Shown in pieces: positions 22,338 through 30,769 of a DNA stretch of 64,000 nt. The notes under the pieces are model-generated. The model was not told the DNA's origin. It saw only the letters and a program-made list of their open reading frames with translations, and did no database searches. Location: NCBI GenBank assembly GCA_913776825.1, contig CAJYPV010000026.1, positions 248,001-312,000 on the forward strand, given 5' to 3'. Numbering within the stretch: position 1 is the first letter of the stretch; each line of letters begins with the position of its first letter. The stretch comes from Burkholderiaceae bacterium (GTDB taxonomy: Bacteria > Pseudomonadota > Gammaproteobacteria > Burkholderiales > Burkholderiaceae_C). Both the position numbers and the translations under genes were made by a program.

Positions 22338-22886
22338 GGTCGTCCGGCGGAACCGCGGGTGTGTCGCGAGGCTTAGGCCTCGCGCTTGGTTCACGCTGGC
22401 GCGTAACTGAACCTGGCGCGGCGCTCAGCCTGGCGCGTGGCTGAACCTGACGTTGCACTCAACCTGGCGCGTTGCTCAGCGAGGCGCGAGGAGCGGGCGT
22501 GGCGCGCGGCGCGAGGCGAGACGCGAGACGCGAGACGCGAGACGCGAGACGCGAGAGGCGAGAGGCGAGAGGCGAGAGGCGAGAGGCGAGAGGAGAGAGG
22601 AGAGAGGAGAGAGGAGAGAAGCGTGGGCGTGGGCGTGGGCGTGGGCGAGGCCCGAGGTCCGAGGCGTGGCCATGGTCGTGGGGCTCCAGAGTCACCTGCG
22701 GCATGGCACGCCCATCGGGACGAGCGACGGTGTCATGCCGCGCAAGGTCGGCGCCGCAAGGTTGGCGGCGCATGCGCGTTAGAGTGTCGGCCGTGAAGGC
22801 GGCTGGACAAGCCCGGGCTCGGTCCGCACGCCCGCGCATTCCGACCGCCTGCAAACCGCTTCCCTACCGCCTGCCGCTTTCCCGCC
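22338..22886. other. Repeat-rich non-coding region
   Basis: 549 bp with almost no normal-complexity sequence. It starts with four loosely repeated CTGGCGCG... / GGCTGAACCTG... units at 22398-22470, then the heptamer array at 22516-22620 and a hexamer run at 22621-22650. Open frames here consist of Arg/Glu repeats produced by the satellite and are not supported as genes. Confidence 0.6.
22516..22650. repeat. Heptamer satellite (15 units) followed by hexamer run
   Basis: Positions 22516-22620 are exactly fifteen 7-bp units: GCGAGAC x5, GCGAGAG x6, GAGAGAG x3, GAGAGAA x1. Directly behind lie GCGTGG x4 and GCGAGG (22621-22650). The ordered blocks of unit variants suggest growth by local slippage. 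One strand is nearly pure purine over the GAGAGAG part. Confidence 0.9.
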
Positions 22887-23498
22887 GTGACCGCATCGCG
22901 ATCTCCGAAGACGCCCGCCAAGGCGACCCAGTCGCCCCAGGCGACCAAAGCCACGAGTGCGCCGAGGGCGACAGCAGTGGCGGCGCTCCCTCGCGCCACT
23001 TCTCCCGCGCCTCCTGCGACCAAAGCCGCCAAAGCGGCCAAACTGGCCAAAGTGGGCCAAGCACCGAAAGTACCGAAAGCGCCGAAAGCGCCGAAAGCGC
23101 CAACAGCACCGAAGGCACCCAAAGCGCCGAAGGCACCGAGCGGTACGCCTGCGTCCGACGCCAACGCCTCGGCACGCGGGCGTCATCACCACCATGTCTA
23201 CGTGGTCGAGCTGTCGGACCGTGTGTGGAATGAGGCCCGATTCCGCCGGGCCAATCCGGACTATCAGTTGGGCAAGCCCTTTGTGTATGTCGGCATGACC
23301 GGTCTGGACCCCGACCTTCGATTCGACAAGCACAAGGCCGGCATCCAGTCCAACCGGTTTGTCTTCGACTACGGCCTGCGCTTGCTGCCCTCGCTGTATG
23401 AGGTCTACAACCCGATGCCCTACGAGGCGGCGCGCGAGATGGAAGTCGAGCTCGCCATCGGCCTGCGTGAGGCCGGGTTCGGCGTCTGGCAGGCCTGA
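22887..23498 (+). CDS. GIY-YIG-like domain protein with basic Lys/Ala/Pro tail
   Basis: 203 residues from a GTG start. Residues 1-98 are a Lys/Ala/Pro/Thr-rich tail with repeated KAPKAP units, resembling the tails of bacterial histone H1-like proteins. Residues 100-203 look like a GIY-YIG fold: HVYVVEL corresponds to the first motif, FVYVGMTGLDPDLRFDKHKAG to the second with the catalytic Arg/His region (described in parts), and EMEVELA may carry the conserved Glu. A nuclease role is inferred from these motifs only. The start is uncertain because the tail lacks landmarks. Confidence 0.65.
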   Translation: MTASRSPKTPAKATQSPQATKATSAPRATAVAALPRATSPAPPATKAAKAAKLAKVGQAPKVPKAPKAPKAPTAPKAPKAPKAPSGTPASDANASARGRHHHHVYVVELSDRVWNEARFRRANPDYQLGKPFVYVGMTGLDPDLRFDKHKAGIQSNRFVFDYGLRLLPSLYEVYNPMPYEAAREMEVELAIGLREAGFGVWQA

Positions 23499-23525
23499 GG
23501 TCGTCAGCAGACGGCCATCGCAGGG

Positions 23526-25124
23526 TCAGGGCGCGGCGACCACCACTTTCACCAGCGATTGCGCTGCGGGTGGCGTCGACTTGCTGTAGTGACCGTTGAG
23601 CAGCTTGAGCTGCGACTCGGTCAACACGGAAGCTTTCGCCAGCTCGGCGAAGCCGCCGGGCGGGAAGGGCCGCAGACTGATCTTCCAGGGCTTGGCGAGC
23701 TGCCGGTCCTGCGCGGTCAAGGCGCGGAAGCTCTCTTCGGTCTGCGTCAGCGCGGCGCGTTGCGCCTGCAGTGTGGCCGCGTCCTTGGCGGCATACGCCA
23801 GCGCATAGACCTGGCCTTTGGCGCTGGTGATGAGCGTCAGTTCCGCCTGGCTGCGCTGGCCTTGCGCATTGCGACGCACACCGCTGAAGCGGGTGGCCGT
23901 CAGGCCGTTGATGCGCTTGGCATCGGTGCGGCCCTGTTCCGCGCCCCAGCGGCGAAGAATCTCCTCATGGGCGGTGCCGAACTTCGCGGGCACCGATTGC
24001 AGAATCAGCGCGGCATCCCGGCCCGGACTCATCACGGTGAGTGACTCGCTCTCATTGGCCAATCGCCATCCCGCCGGCGCGGTCAGGGCAATGTCCAGCG
24101 AGGGATGCAGGAACTGCTGTCCGCGCACCAGACCTTGCGATGGGCTGTCCCCGAACACCATGCCGTCGATGGCACGCAGGAACGCCGCGCGGTTCTCATC
24201 CACCGGACGGTCCGCCGTCAGCGCCGCCGCTTCGTCACGAATGCGCTGCAGGCGCTGCTCGTTGCTGGGATGGGAGGCCAGCCAGCTGTTGCCGTTGTTG
24301 GGTTGGCGCCCCTGCGCCCGGGCCTGGTCCGCAGCGAATTGCTCCTGGTCCTTCAGCACCTGGATCACGTCGACCATGTGCCGCGGGTCGTAGCGGTTGC
24401 GCGCCAGGTATTCCGCACCCAGCTCGTCGGCTTGCAGCTCTTGTTCCCGGCTGTACGAGGCGATGTAGCCCGCGGCGACGTTCTGCGAGACCTGCCCCGC
24501 CATATCCGCCGCGCCGCCCAGTCCGCGCGATTCCAGCACCGCGCCCAACACGGTGGCGGCCAGCACGCCGATGCCGGCGGTTTGCTGCCGCGTCGCGCGT
24601 TGCGCGCCGTGGCGGGCGGTGACGTGGCCGATCTCGTGACCCATCACGCCGGCCAGGTCGGCTTCGTTCTCCATGTAAGCCAGGATGCCGCGCGTGACGT
24701 AGACATAGCCGCCGGGCAGCGCGAAGGCATTCACCTCGGGACTGTCCAGCACGGTGAAATGCCAGGCCAGCTCCGCGCGATGCGACTGGGCCGCGAGCTT
24801 GTTGCCCAAGGCCGTCACATCCGCCTGCAGCGCGGGATCGGCGACCGGCGTGTAGGTCTTGAGCACCTCGTCATGCGCCTTGCGGCCTTCTTCGACCTCC
24901 TGCTGCAGCGACATCACGCTGCGCTCCGCGCGCCCGGTGACCGGGTTGACCACGGTGCTGCCGCAGCCGCTGAGAAGACCCGCGCCGACCAGCGTCAGAC
25001 ATGCCAGCGCTTTCGCCGATGGACGCCACGCGTGATCCGAGCGCACCGGCTCCGACCGCTGCGTGGCAGCGCGCGACATCTGCCCGACCGCGGGCGCTCC
25101 GATCACCGTCACCGTCATCGTCAC
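23526..25124 (-). CDS. M48 family metalloprotease, lipoprotein (BepA-like)
   Basis: 532-residue zinc metalloprotease. The N-terminal part up to LLSGCG carries a lipobox with Cys54, so it is probably a periplasmic lipoprotein. The HEIGHVTARH motif has the zinc ligands H163 and H167 and catalytic E164; the third ligand is likely a Glu in YSREQELQADELGAEYL. The protease domain is followed by about 250 residues without TPR features visible by eye. Relatives such as BepA/YfgC work in outer-membrane protein quality control. The start may be the downstream ATG at residue 16 (MSRAATQ). It is convergent with the GIY-YIG gene. Confidence 0.87.
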   Translation of the reverse strand: MTMTVTVIGAPAVGQMSRAATQRSEPVRSDHAWRPSAKALACLTLVGAGLLSGCGSTVVNPVTGRAERSVMSLQQEVEEGRKAHDEVLKTYTPVADPALQADVTALGNKLAAQSHRAELAWHFTVLDSPEVNAFALPGGYVYVTRGILAYMENEADLAGVMGHEIGHVTARHGAQRATRQQTAGIGVLAATVLGAVLESRGLGGAADMAGQVSQNVAAGYIASYSREQELQADELGAEYLARNRYDPRHMVDVIQVLKDQEQFAADQARAQGRQPNNGNSWLASHPSNEQRLQRIRDEAAALTADRPVDENRAAFLRAIDGMVFGDSPSQGLVRGQQFLHPSLDIALTAPAGWRLANESESLTVMSPGRDAALILQSVPAKFGTAHEEILRRWGAEQGRTDAKRINGLTATRFSGVRRNAQGQRSQAELTLITSAKGQVYALAYAAKDAATLQAQRAALTQTEESFRALTAQDRQLAKPWKISLRPFPPGGFAELAKASVLTESQLKLLNGHYSKSTPPAAQSLVKVVVAAP

Positions 25125-25137
25125 CTCGCGTCGTGGA

Positions 25138-25749
25138 TCAGTGGGCCTGTTCGCGCAGGGTCCAGAGGGTCAGCACGCCTTCCGGCACTTCGCGGCTCAG
25201 GGCATCGCGCCAGTGCAGGTCGGTCAGCTTGGCCTGGTCTTCGGCGCTGAGCTGGCTTTCATCGCCACCGAGCAGCGCGATCGGCGCCAGCGCGGCGGCG
25301 GTCTTCACATGCTCGAACAGCGGGCCCCAGGCGTCGCCGTCCTGGTCCACGCCGATCATGAAGCCGGTGCACCAGTCTTCCGCGTCGACCAGTTGCTGTT
25401 CGCCTTCCTCGGCCACGCTGAAGATGGGTTCCCACTCCTGCTGCTTCGAGCTCCATTGCACCGCCAGACTGTGGACATGCCGCAGCAGCCACAGCGCGAT
25501 GCGCTTGCGCTGCTTGCCGCTCTGGAACGGATCGCCGCCGCCCCAGATGGGCGCCATCCATTCCGCGCCCGGCTTGTCGGTCAGCGGCGCCGGGCTCAGC
25601 AGCATCGCGCTGAGATAACCGTCCAGCGCCTCGATGTTCATCGCGGCATCGGTGGGCAGGTCCGACAGCCAGTCGTCGAGGTCCTGCAGCTCGTCGTCGG
25701 TCAGCGGCAGATAGTCGGCCTTGTCGGGTTGGTACTGCGGAAAGTCCAT
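25138..25749 (-). CDS. UPF0149/YecA family protein
   Basis: 203-residue protein with the UPF0149 landmarks DDELQDLDDWL, NIEALDGYLSAML and EDWCTGFMIGV. No C-terminal SEC-C zinc motif is present, unlike some YecA proteins. Function unknown. The ATG at 25749 gives the family N-terminus MDFPQYQPD; an upstream in-frame start would add a Pro/Arg-rich extension. It lies 13 bp upstream of the M48 gene and may be co-transcribed with it. Confidence 0.8.
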   Translation of the reverse strand: MDFPQYQPDKADYLPLTDDELQDLDDWLSDLPTDAAMNIEALDGYLSAMLLSPAPLTDKPGAEWMAPIWGGGDPFQSGKQRKRIALWLLRHVHSLAVQWSSKQQEWEPIFSVAEEGEQQLVDAEDWCTGFMIGVDQDGDAWGPLFEHVKTAAALAPIALLGGDESQLSAEDQAKLTDLHWRDALSREVPEGVLTLWTLREQAH

Positions 25750-25880
25750 GGTGGGTGTCCTGAGAGCGCGGAGGGAAGAGAACGCGCGGGGTGCGGGAAA
25801 TGAGGGGCGGAGGGGGCGGGGGGCCGGTCGACGACTGGCAGCCAAGGGCTGACGGAGCGTCGTGCCGACGGGGTGCCTGC

Positions 25881-26108
25881 TCAGCGCTGGCTGCGGGCCT
25901 TGCGGCCGTCGAATTCGCTGAGCTGGGTCTTGAGCAGCGCCATCAGCACGCGGGCATTGGCCTCGCTCATGGTGATGAGGGACGAGGGCTCGATGCCTTC
26001 CACGGGCTGGCGTCCAGTGACCAGGGCGTCCACCTTGAAACTCACCGTGCCGTGGCTGGAGTTGGAGGCGGCCTTGAACTTCTGGATCTCGATCTGATGC
26101 GTCTTCAT
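25881..26108 (-). CDS. Small conserved-looking hypothetical protein
   Basis: 75 residues, MKTHQIEIQKFKAASNSSHG onwards, mostly hydrophilic with an alpha-helical end (SEANARVLMALLKTQLSEFD). A GGAGA ribosome site at 26117-26121 lies about 8 bp before the ATG, which supports it as a real gene. Function not recognised. Confidence 0.6.
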   Translation of the reverse strand: MKTHQIEIQKFKAASNSSHGTVSFKVDALVTGRQPVEGIEPSSLITMSEANARVLMALLKTQLSEFDGRKARSQR

Positions 26109-26337
26109 GGTGTGATTCTCCGCGATGAAGGGGGGCGCCGGCGCAGCGTCCCGGTCAAGGACCGCGGCTTTTCCTGTGGCCGGGACCCGGGACCTGGCGA
26201 TTCGGCACCGCGCTCTGCCGGTACATTCGCGTTGGCCGATCCGCCAGGCTCGCCGCGGTGACGCCCATCACCGGCAGCCACCGATTCAGGACGACGGTTC
26301 CGCGCCCGCCCGCACCTTGTGTTCCACCATACCAGCG

Positions 26338-27219
26338 ATGCCGAGATCGAACGAGCCACGTGACCGCCGCCCCGAAGCCGAACGCCTGGGCCGGCCCCTG
26401 TCGGGATGGCGGCTGAAGGTCTACACGATCATCTTCGAGGCGGATACCCGCGCCGGGCGAGCCTTCGATCTGGCCTTGATCGGCCTGGTGCTGTTCAGCA
26501 TCGCGGTGGTGATGCTGGAAAGCGTGGCGGCCTTCCGCGCCCGGCATGGTCTGTGGTTGAGCGTGTGCGAGTACCTGCTCACCGCCGTCTTCACGCTGGA
26601 ATACCTGCTGCGGCTGGCCTGCGTGCGGCATCCCTGGCGCTATGCCCGCAGCTTCTACGGCTTGGTCGACCTGCTGGCGGTGCTGCCGACCTATCTGGCG
26701 CTGTTCATGCCGGAGCTCTATGCGCTGGTGGATGTGCGGGTGCTGCGGCTGCTGCGTGTCTTCCGGGTGCTCAAGCTCAGCGCCTATGTGGCCGAGACCG
26801 CGATGCTGGTCGACGCGCTGCGCGCCAGTGCCCGCAAGATCTCGGTGTTCATCTCGGTGGTGTTGATGATCGTGGTGGTGCTGGGCACCGTCATGTATGT
26901 GGTCGAAGGACCGGAGAACGGCTTCACCAGCATCCCCGCCAGCATCTATTGGGCGATCACGACGATGACCACCGTCGGCTATGGCGACATCACCCCGAAG
27001 ACCGATTTCGGCCGGGCGATCGCCTCGCTGATGATGCTGGTGGGCTGGGGCATCCTGGCCGTGCCGACAGGCATCGTCACCGCGGAGATGACCGCTCAGC
27101 GCCGCCAGCGCCCCGCGACCACCCGCACCTGCCAGGTCTGCCTGAGCGAAGGCCATCTGCCGGAGGCGCGCTTCTGTCGCGATTGCGGCGCCCAGTTGCC
27201 GCCGTACCAGCGGGATTGA
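26338..27219 (+). CDS. Voltage-gated K+ channel with C-terminal zinc ribbon
   Basis: 293-residue six-transmembrane ion channel. S4 carries regularly spaced arginines (RVLRLLRVFRVLKL), the selectivity filter is TTVGYGD, and S6 follows. The soluble C-terminus ends in a CQVC...CRDC zinc-ribbon-like element (about residues 262-283), which is unusual for Kv-type bacterial channels and may be regulatory. I start at the ATG at 26338 (MPRSNEPRD); the frame is open to 26125, but that would add a basic stretch with no membrane or family signature. Confidence 0.85.
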   Translation: MPRSNEPRDRRPEAERLGRPLSGWRLKVYTIIFEADTRAGRAFDLALIGLVLFSIAVVMLESVAAFRARHGLWLSVCEYLLTAVFTLEYLLRLACVRHPWRYARSFYGLVDLLAVLPTYLALFMPELYALVDVRVLRLLRVFRVLKLSAYVAETAMLVDALRASARKISVFISVVLMIVVVLGTVMYVVEGPENGFTSIPASIYWAITTMTTVGYGDITPKTDFGRAIASLMMLVGWGILAVPTGIVTAEMTAQRRQRPATTRTCQVCLSEGHLPEARFCRDCGAQLPPYQRD

Positions 27220-27343
27220 GCGCTCGGCGAGCCGACTGAAGCGACCGAGCCCACCGCCGCTGCGGCAATCTGCCCGGTCTGCCCGTTCGAGTCCGTGGCG
27301 GCGACAGGCGGTGAAAAGCCGATCTCCGCCAACGATCCCGAAC

Positions 27344-28252
27344 TCAGCGGCGGCGCAGCCGCTGCACCAGCGTCACGCCAGCCAGCACGATCGCGCCGGC
27401 GACCACGCCCACCAGCGCGTCGCTGATCAATTCCACGACCGTCTGCACGAAGCCGGTGACGCCCAGGGCCTGGACCAGATGGTGGATGCCGTCATGCAGC
27501 ACGCCCAAGCCATGGGTGAGGATGCCGCCACCCACCAGGAACATCGCGGCCGTGCCCGCGACCGACAACGCCTTCATCAGCCAGGGCGCCAGCGCCAGCA
27601 GGCCGCGGCCGAGCGATTGCTGCCAGGCGGCGGCGCGTCGGCTCAGCCACAGGCCGACATCGTCCAGCTTCACGATGGCAGCGACCAGGCCATACACGCC
27701 GATCGTCATCACCAGCGCGATGCCCGCCAGCACCATCAGCCGGGTGGTGAACGGCGCATCCGCGACGGTGCCCAGCGTGATCGCGATGATCTCGGCCGAG
27801 AGGATGAAATCGGTGCGGATCGCGCCTTTGATCTTGTCGCGCTCCAGGGTGGCGAGATCCGCCTTGGGGTCGTTGAGCGCCTGGTCGAGGGCCGCGTCCT
27901 GCGCGTCGTCCTCGGGCGAATGCAGCCATCGGTGCGCCAGCTTCTCCACGCCTTCAAAACACAGATAGGCGCCGCCCACCATCAGCAACGGCGTCACCAG
28001 CCACGGCGCCCAGGCGCTGATCGCCAGAGCCGCCGGCACCAGGATCGCCTTGTTCATCAGCGATCCCTTGAACACGCCCCAGACGACCGGCAGTTCCCGG
28101 TCGGCCCGCACCCCGGTGACTTGCTGCGCATTCAGGGCCAGGTCATCACCCAGCACGCCGGTGGTCTTCTTGGCGGCGAGTTTGGACAGCAACGCCACAT
28201 CGTCCAGAACGGTGGTGATGTCGTCGAGCAGGGCTAGCAGGCTGGAGGCCAT
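27344..28252 (-). CDS. DUF808 family inner-membrane protein
   Basis: 302-residue membrane protein with the DUF808/YedI landmarks at the start ([20 protein letters not shown]), [17 protein letters not shown] and [11 protein letters not shown]. Several hydrophobic segments follow. Its biochemical function is unknown. Divergent from the thioredoxin-fold gene. Confidence 0.85.
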   Translation of the reverse strand: MASSLLALLDDITTVLDDVALLSKLAAKKTTGVLGDDLALNAQQVTGVRADRELPVVWGVFKGSLMNKAILVPAALAISAWAPWLVTPLLMVGGAYLCFEGVEKLAHRWLHSPEDDAQDAALDQALNDPKADLATLERDKIKGAIRTDFILSAEIIAITLGTVADAPFTTRLMVLAGIALVMTIGVYGLVAAIVKLDDVGLWLSRRAAAWQQSLGRGLLALAPWLMKALSVAGTAAMFLVGGGILTHGLGVLHDGIHHLVQALGVTGFVQTVVELISDALVGVVAGAIVLAGVTLVQRLRRR

Positions 28253-28373
28253 GAATCGTTTCTTTCCGGGGTTGTGCAGGCAAACCCTGCTTTGTACCGC
28301 ATGCGCACGGCTGTGCCCCCGGCGCGCTCAGGGTCGCCCCCGCGATGCAGGTGGCGGTGGCACACTCGCGCGC

Positions 28374-28847
28374 ATGAAACGTCGCACCTCCTTCACCCTG
28401 GCGGCCGCCGTGCTGGCGTCGGCTCTGTCGCTTCCTTCGATGGCCGCCGACACCGCCGCGCCCTACAACGAGCAGGCCGATGCGCGGGCGGACATCAACC
28501 AGGCGCTGAGCCGCGCGGCAGCCGAGCACAAGCAGGTGCTGGTGGTCTACGGCGCCAACTGGTGCAAGGACTGTCTGGCGCTCGACCGTGGCTTCGGCCA
28601 GGGCGCGCTGGCGGACGAGGTGAACAAGCGCTTCGTCACGGTGAAGGTGAATGTCGGTCGCTTCGACCGCAATGTGGACGTCGCCAACCAGATGGGCGTG
28701 ACCCTCAAGAAAGGCATTCCGACCGTCGCCGTGCTGTCGCGCGACGGCCAGGTGCTGGGCGCCACGCTGGGCGGCGAGCTGGCGGATGCCCGCAGCATGG
28801 GTCAGGACGCCGTCCTGCAGGTGCTCGGCCGACTCGGCCAGCAATAA
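28374..28847 (+). CDS. Periplasmic thioredoxin-fold protein
   Basis: 157 residues. A signal peptide ends near SMAADT. The thioredoxin-fold core has YGANWCKDCLALDRGF with a WCxxC active site and the cis-Pro loop KKGIPTVAVL. A dithiol reductase or oxidase role in the envelope is inferred. The ATG at 28374 begins the signal peptide; the frame is open upstream but overlaps the divergent DUF808 gene. Confidence 0.82.
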   Translation: MKRRTSFTLAAAVLASALSLPSMAADTAAPYNEQADARADINQALSRAAAEHKQVLVVYGANWCKDCLALDRGFGQGALADEVNKRFVTVKVNVGRFDRNVDVANQMGVTLKKGIPTVAVLSRDGQVLGATLGGELADARSMGQDAVLQVLGRLGQQ

Positions 28848-29085
28848 GCCGGAGGCCACACGCCGCCGCGCACGTCGACGGCGCGGCGTCGTGCTTCAGG
28901 CCTGACCCTCCTCCGGTCGCCGCGCCTCGGGGCCACGTCTTGCGCCTGCCTGCGGGCGGCGCGCCGGTCGGGTCCGCGCCGAGTGTGACAAGTCACCGCG
29001 AACCGGCGTTCCAGCGTTCTCGTCCCCAGGTTCAGGCGGCATGGCCCGCTTGCCTTTTGGTTCGGCCTCGCCTAGTTTTGACGGC

Positions 29086-29940
29086 ATGGCCCGACCGCTT
29101 CGCATCGAGTTTCCAGGCGCCGTTTACCACGTGGCCACACGGGGTGAATCGGCGGTGTTCGCGGATGACGATGACCGTCATGCGCTGCTGGAGCTGATCG
29201 ACCAGGCGGCCCAGCGCTTCGATGCGCAGGTCCTGGCCTACGGCCTCGGCCGCGAGCATTACGAGCTGCTGCTGTTCACTCGCCAGGCCAATCTCTCCCG
29301 GCTGATGCGGCATCTGAATGGCGTCTACACGCAGGCGCACAACCGACGTCACGGTCAGACCGGCCATGTCTTCCAGGGCCGGTTCAAGGCCGTGCTGGTG
29401 GATCGCGAGCATCTGCTGCTCGATGCCTGTCGGTATGTCGAGCTGATCGGCCGCCGCAGCGGGCTGGTCAGCGCGCCGCAGGAATGGCCGTGGAGCAGTT
29501 ACCTCGCGCATGCCGGGCTGGCGTCCGCGCCGGAGTGGCTGGAAGTCGAAGGATTGTGGACCCATGTGCTGGGCCGCGTGCCGCAGAACGCGGCGGACCG
29601 GCGCCGGGCGGCGCAGCGCTATCAGGCCATGGTCACGGCCGAGCCGGATCTGAACATCTGGGGCCAGTTGCGCCATCAGATCTTTCTGGGCGACGCGGCT
29701 TTTGTGCAGCGCACCGTGCGCCAGAGCGAGCGTCCGTCCCGTTCCGCGCGTCCGCGCGGCTGGCGGGACTGGCTCAAGAACAGCACCTCCAGGGAGGAGG
29801 CCCTTTATCGTGCCCACACCGAAGGCGGTCAGTCGATGACCGCGCTGGCTCGGGAGTTGGGTTTGTCGGTGTCGCGCGTCAGCCGGCTGATCGCCGGCCA
29901 TGAACGCGGGCATCGTGACGCGGGCGGCCGTCCTCACTGA
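29086..29940 (+). CDS. RAYT-type (REP-associated) Y1 transposase with altered HUH motif
   Basis: 284-residue protein of the TnpA_REP / IS200-like family. N-terminus ARPLRIEFPGAVYHVATRGE, then the zone where the HUH motif is expected reads GREHYELLLF, so the second His is replaced by Glu. The downstream YTQAHNRRHGQTGHVFQGRF has the likely catalytic Tyr and the usual GHVFQGR block. A C-terminal helix-turn-helix (SMTALARELGLSVSRVSRLI) is present. The gene stands alone. A 7-bp stem hairpin (29951-29970) lies just behind the stop. I start at the ATG at 29086, which begins the family sequence. Confidence 0.82.
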   Translation: MARPLRIEFPGAVYHVATRGESAVFADDDDRHALLELIDQAAQRFDAQVLAYGLGREHYELLLFTRQANLSRLMRHLNGVYTQAHNRRHGQTGHVFQGRFKAVLVDREHLLLDACRYVELIGRRSGLVSAPQEWPWSSYLAHAGLASAPEWLEVEGLWTHVLGRVPQNAADRRRAAQRYQAMVTAEPDLNIWGQLRHQIFLGDAAFVQRTVRQSERPSRSARPRGWRDWLKNSTSREEALYRAHTEGGQSMTALARELGLSVSRVSRLIAGHERGHRDAGGRPH

Positions 29941-30089
29941 CCTGGCAGGTCGCCACGCCAAGACGTGGCGCACCATCGCCGTGAGGGCGGGCGCAGTCTC
30001 TCAAGACAGGCCGCTGCGTCGTTCGGGCGCAAGCGCGCCCGTCATGCGTTTGAAGCGCGCCAGTGCGCGCTCGCTCAGAAGATGCCGTT

Positions 30090-30596
30090 TCAGTGCAGCG
30101 CCATGGATGACCCGGCGGGGCAGGGCGTCAGCGCCTGGTTGAAGTCGGCTGCTTCGTTCCAGGCTTCGGTGGTCAGCTCGCGTGCGGCGCTCAGCTGGTG
30201 GCAGAGTTCTGCAATGCCCAGGCCATCGGCTTCGCCTTCGGGCACCGGCATGGCGTTGATTTCGGCCGGGAGATCGGCCAACGCGCCCAGCAACTGGAAC
30301 AGCAGTTCCAGATCGGGCTCACCGCCGGGCTCTTGTTGACGAGCCAGACCCAGGCTGCGGCACAGATAGAAGCAGGCATCGGCGGCCTGATCGCACATCG
30401 CATGCGAAAGCGCCAGCTGCTCCAGCGCTTCGGCGCGGGCGGCCTGGGCCTCCGCGCTTTCCGCGGCCTCGACCGAGGTCATCAACGCTTCCAGCGCTCC
30501 GGAGATCGGAGGCTGGGCGAGGGACGTCTCGTCGGACGGCAGCGCCAGCGCCTCGGCAGCGAGGACGCGATCAGCAGCGGTATCTGTAGTCGCCAT
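30090..30596 (-). CDS. Hypothetical acidic helical protein
   Basis: 168 residues, acidic and Ala/Leu/Glu-rich, predicted mostly helical, with three cysteines in LSHAMCDQAADACFYLCRSL. No family recognised and no signal peptide. The composition is normal enough for a real gene, but start and function are unsupported beyond that. Confidence 0.5.
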   Translation of the reverse strand: MATTDTAADRVLAAEALALPSDETSLAQPPISGALEALMTSVEAAESAEAQAARAEALEQLALSHAMCDQAADACFYLCRSLGLARQQEPGGEPDLELLFQLLGALADLPAEINAMPVPEGEADGLGIAELCHQLSAARELTTEAWNEAADFNQALTPCPAGSSMALH

Positions 30597-30769
30597 GGAA
30601 CACAACCCGGTGAGCCAACAACAGGGCCAATCCTAGGGATTCGCCGCTCCGGTCGCTTCCCGCAGCTTGGGGGGGAGCGCGCCATCGACTGGGCCGACCT
30701 GTGACGTTCTCACGAATCGGACAGCCCAGAATCTCAAGCTTACGGCTTTTCAGCCGCCGGGACAGCCCC

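Noticed and set aside
22437..22854. Open frames on both strands through the heptamer satellite
   Set aside because: They encode only Arg/Glu or Ser/Leu repeats dictated by the 7-bp unit; no start signal or normal protein texture.
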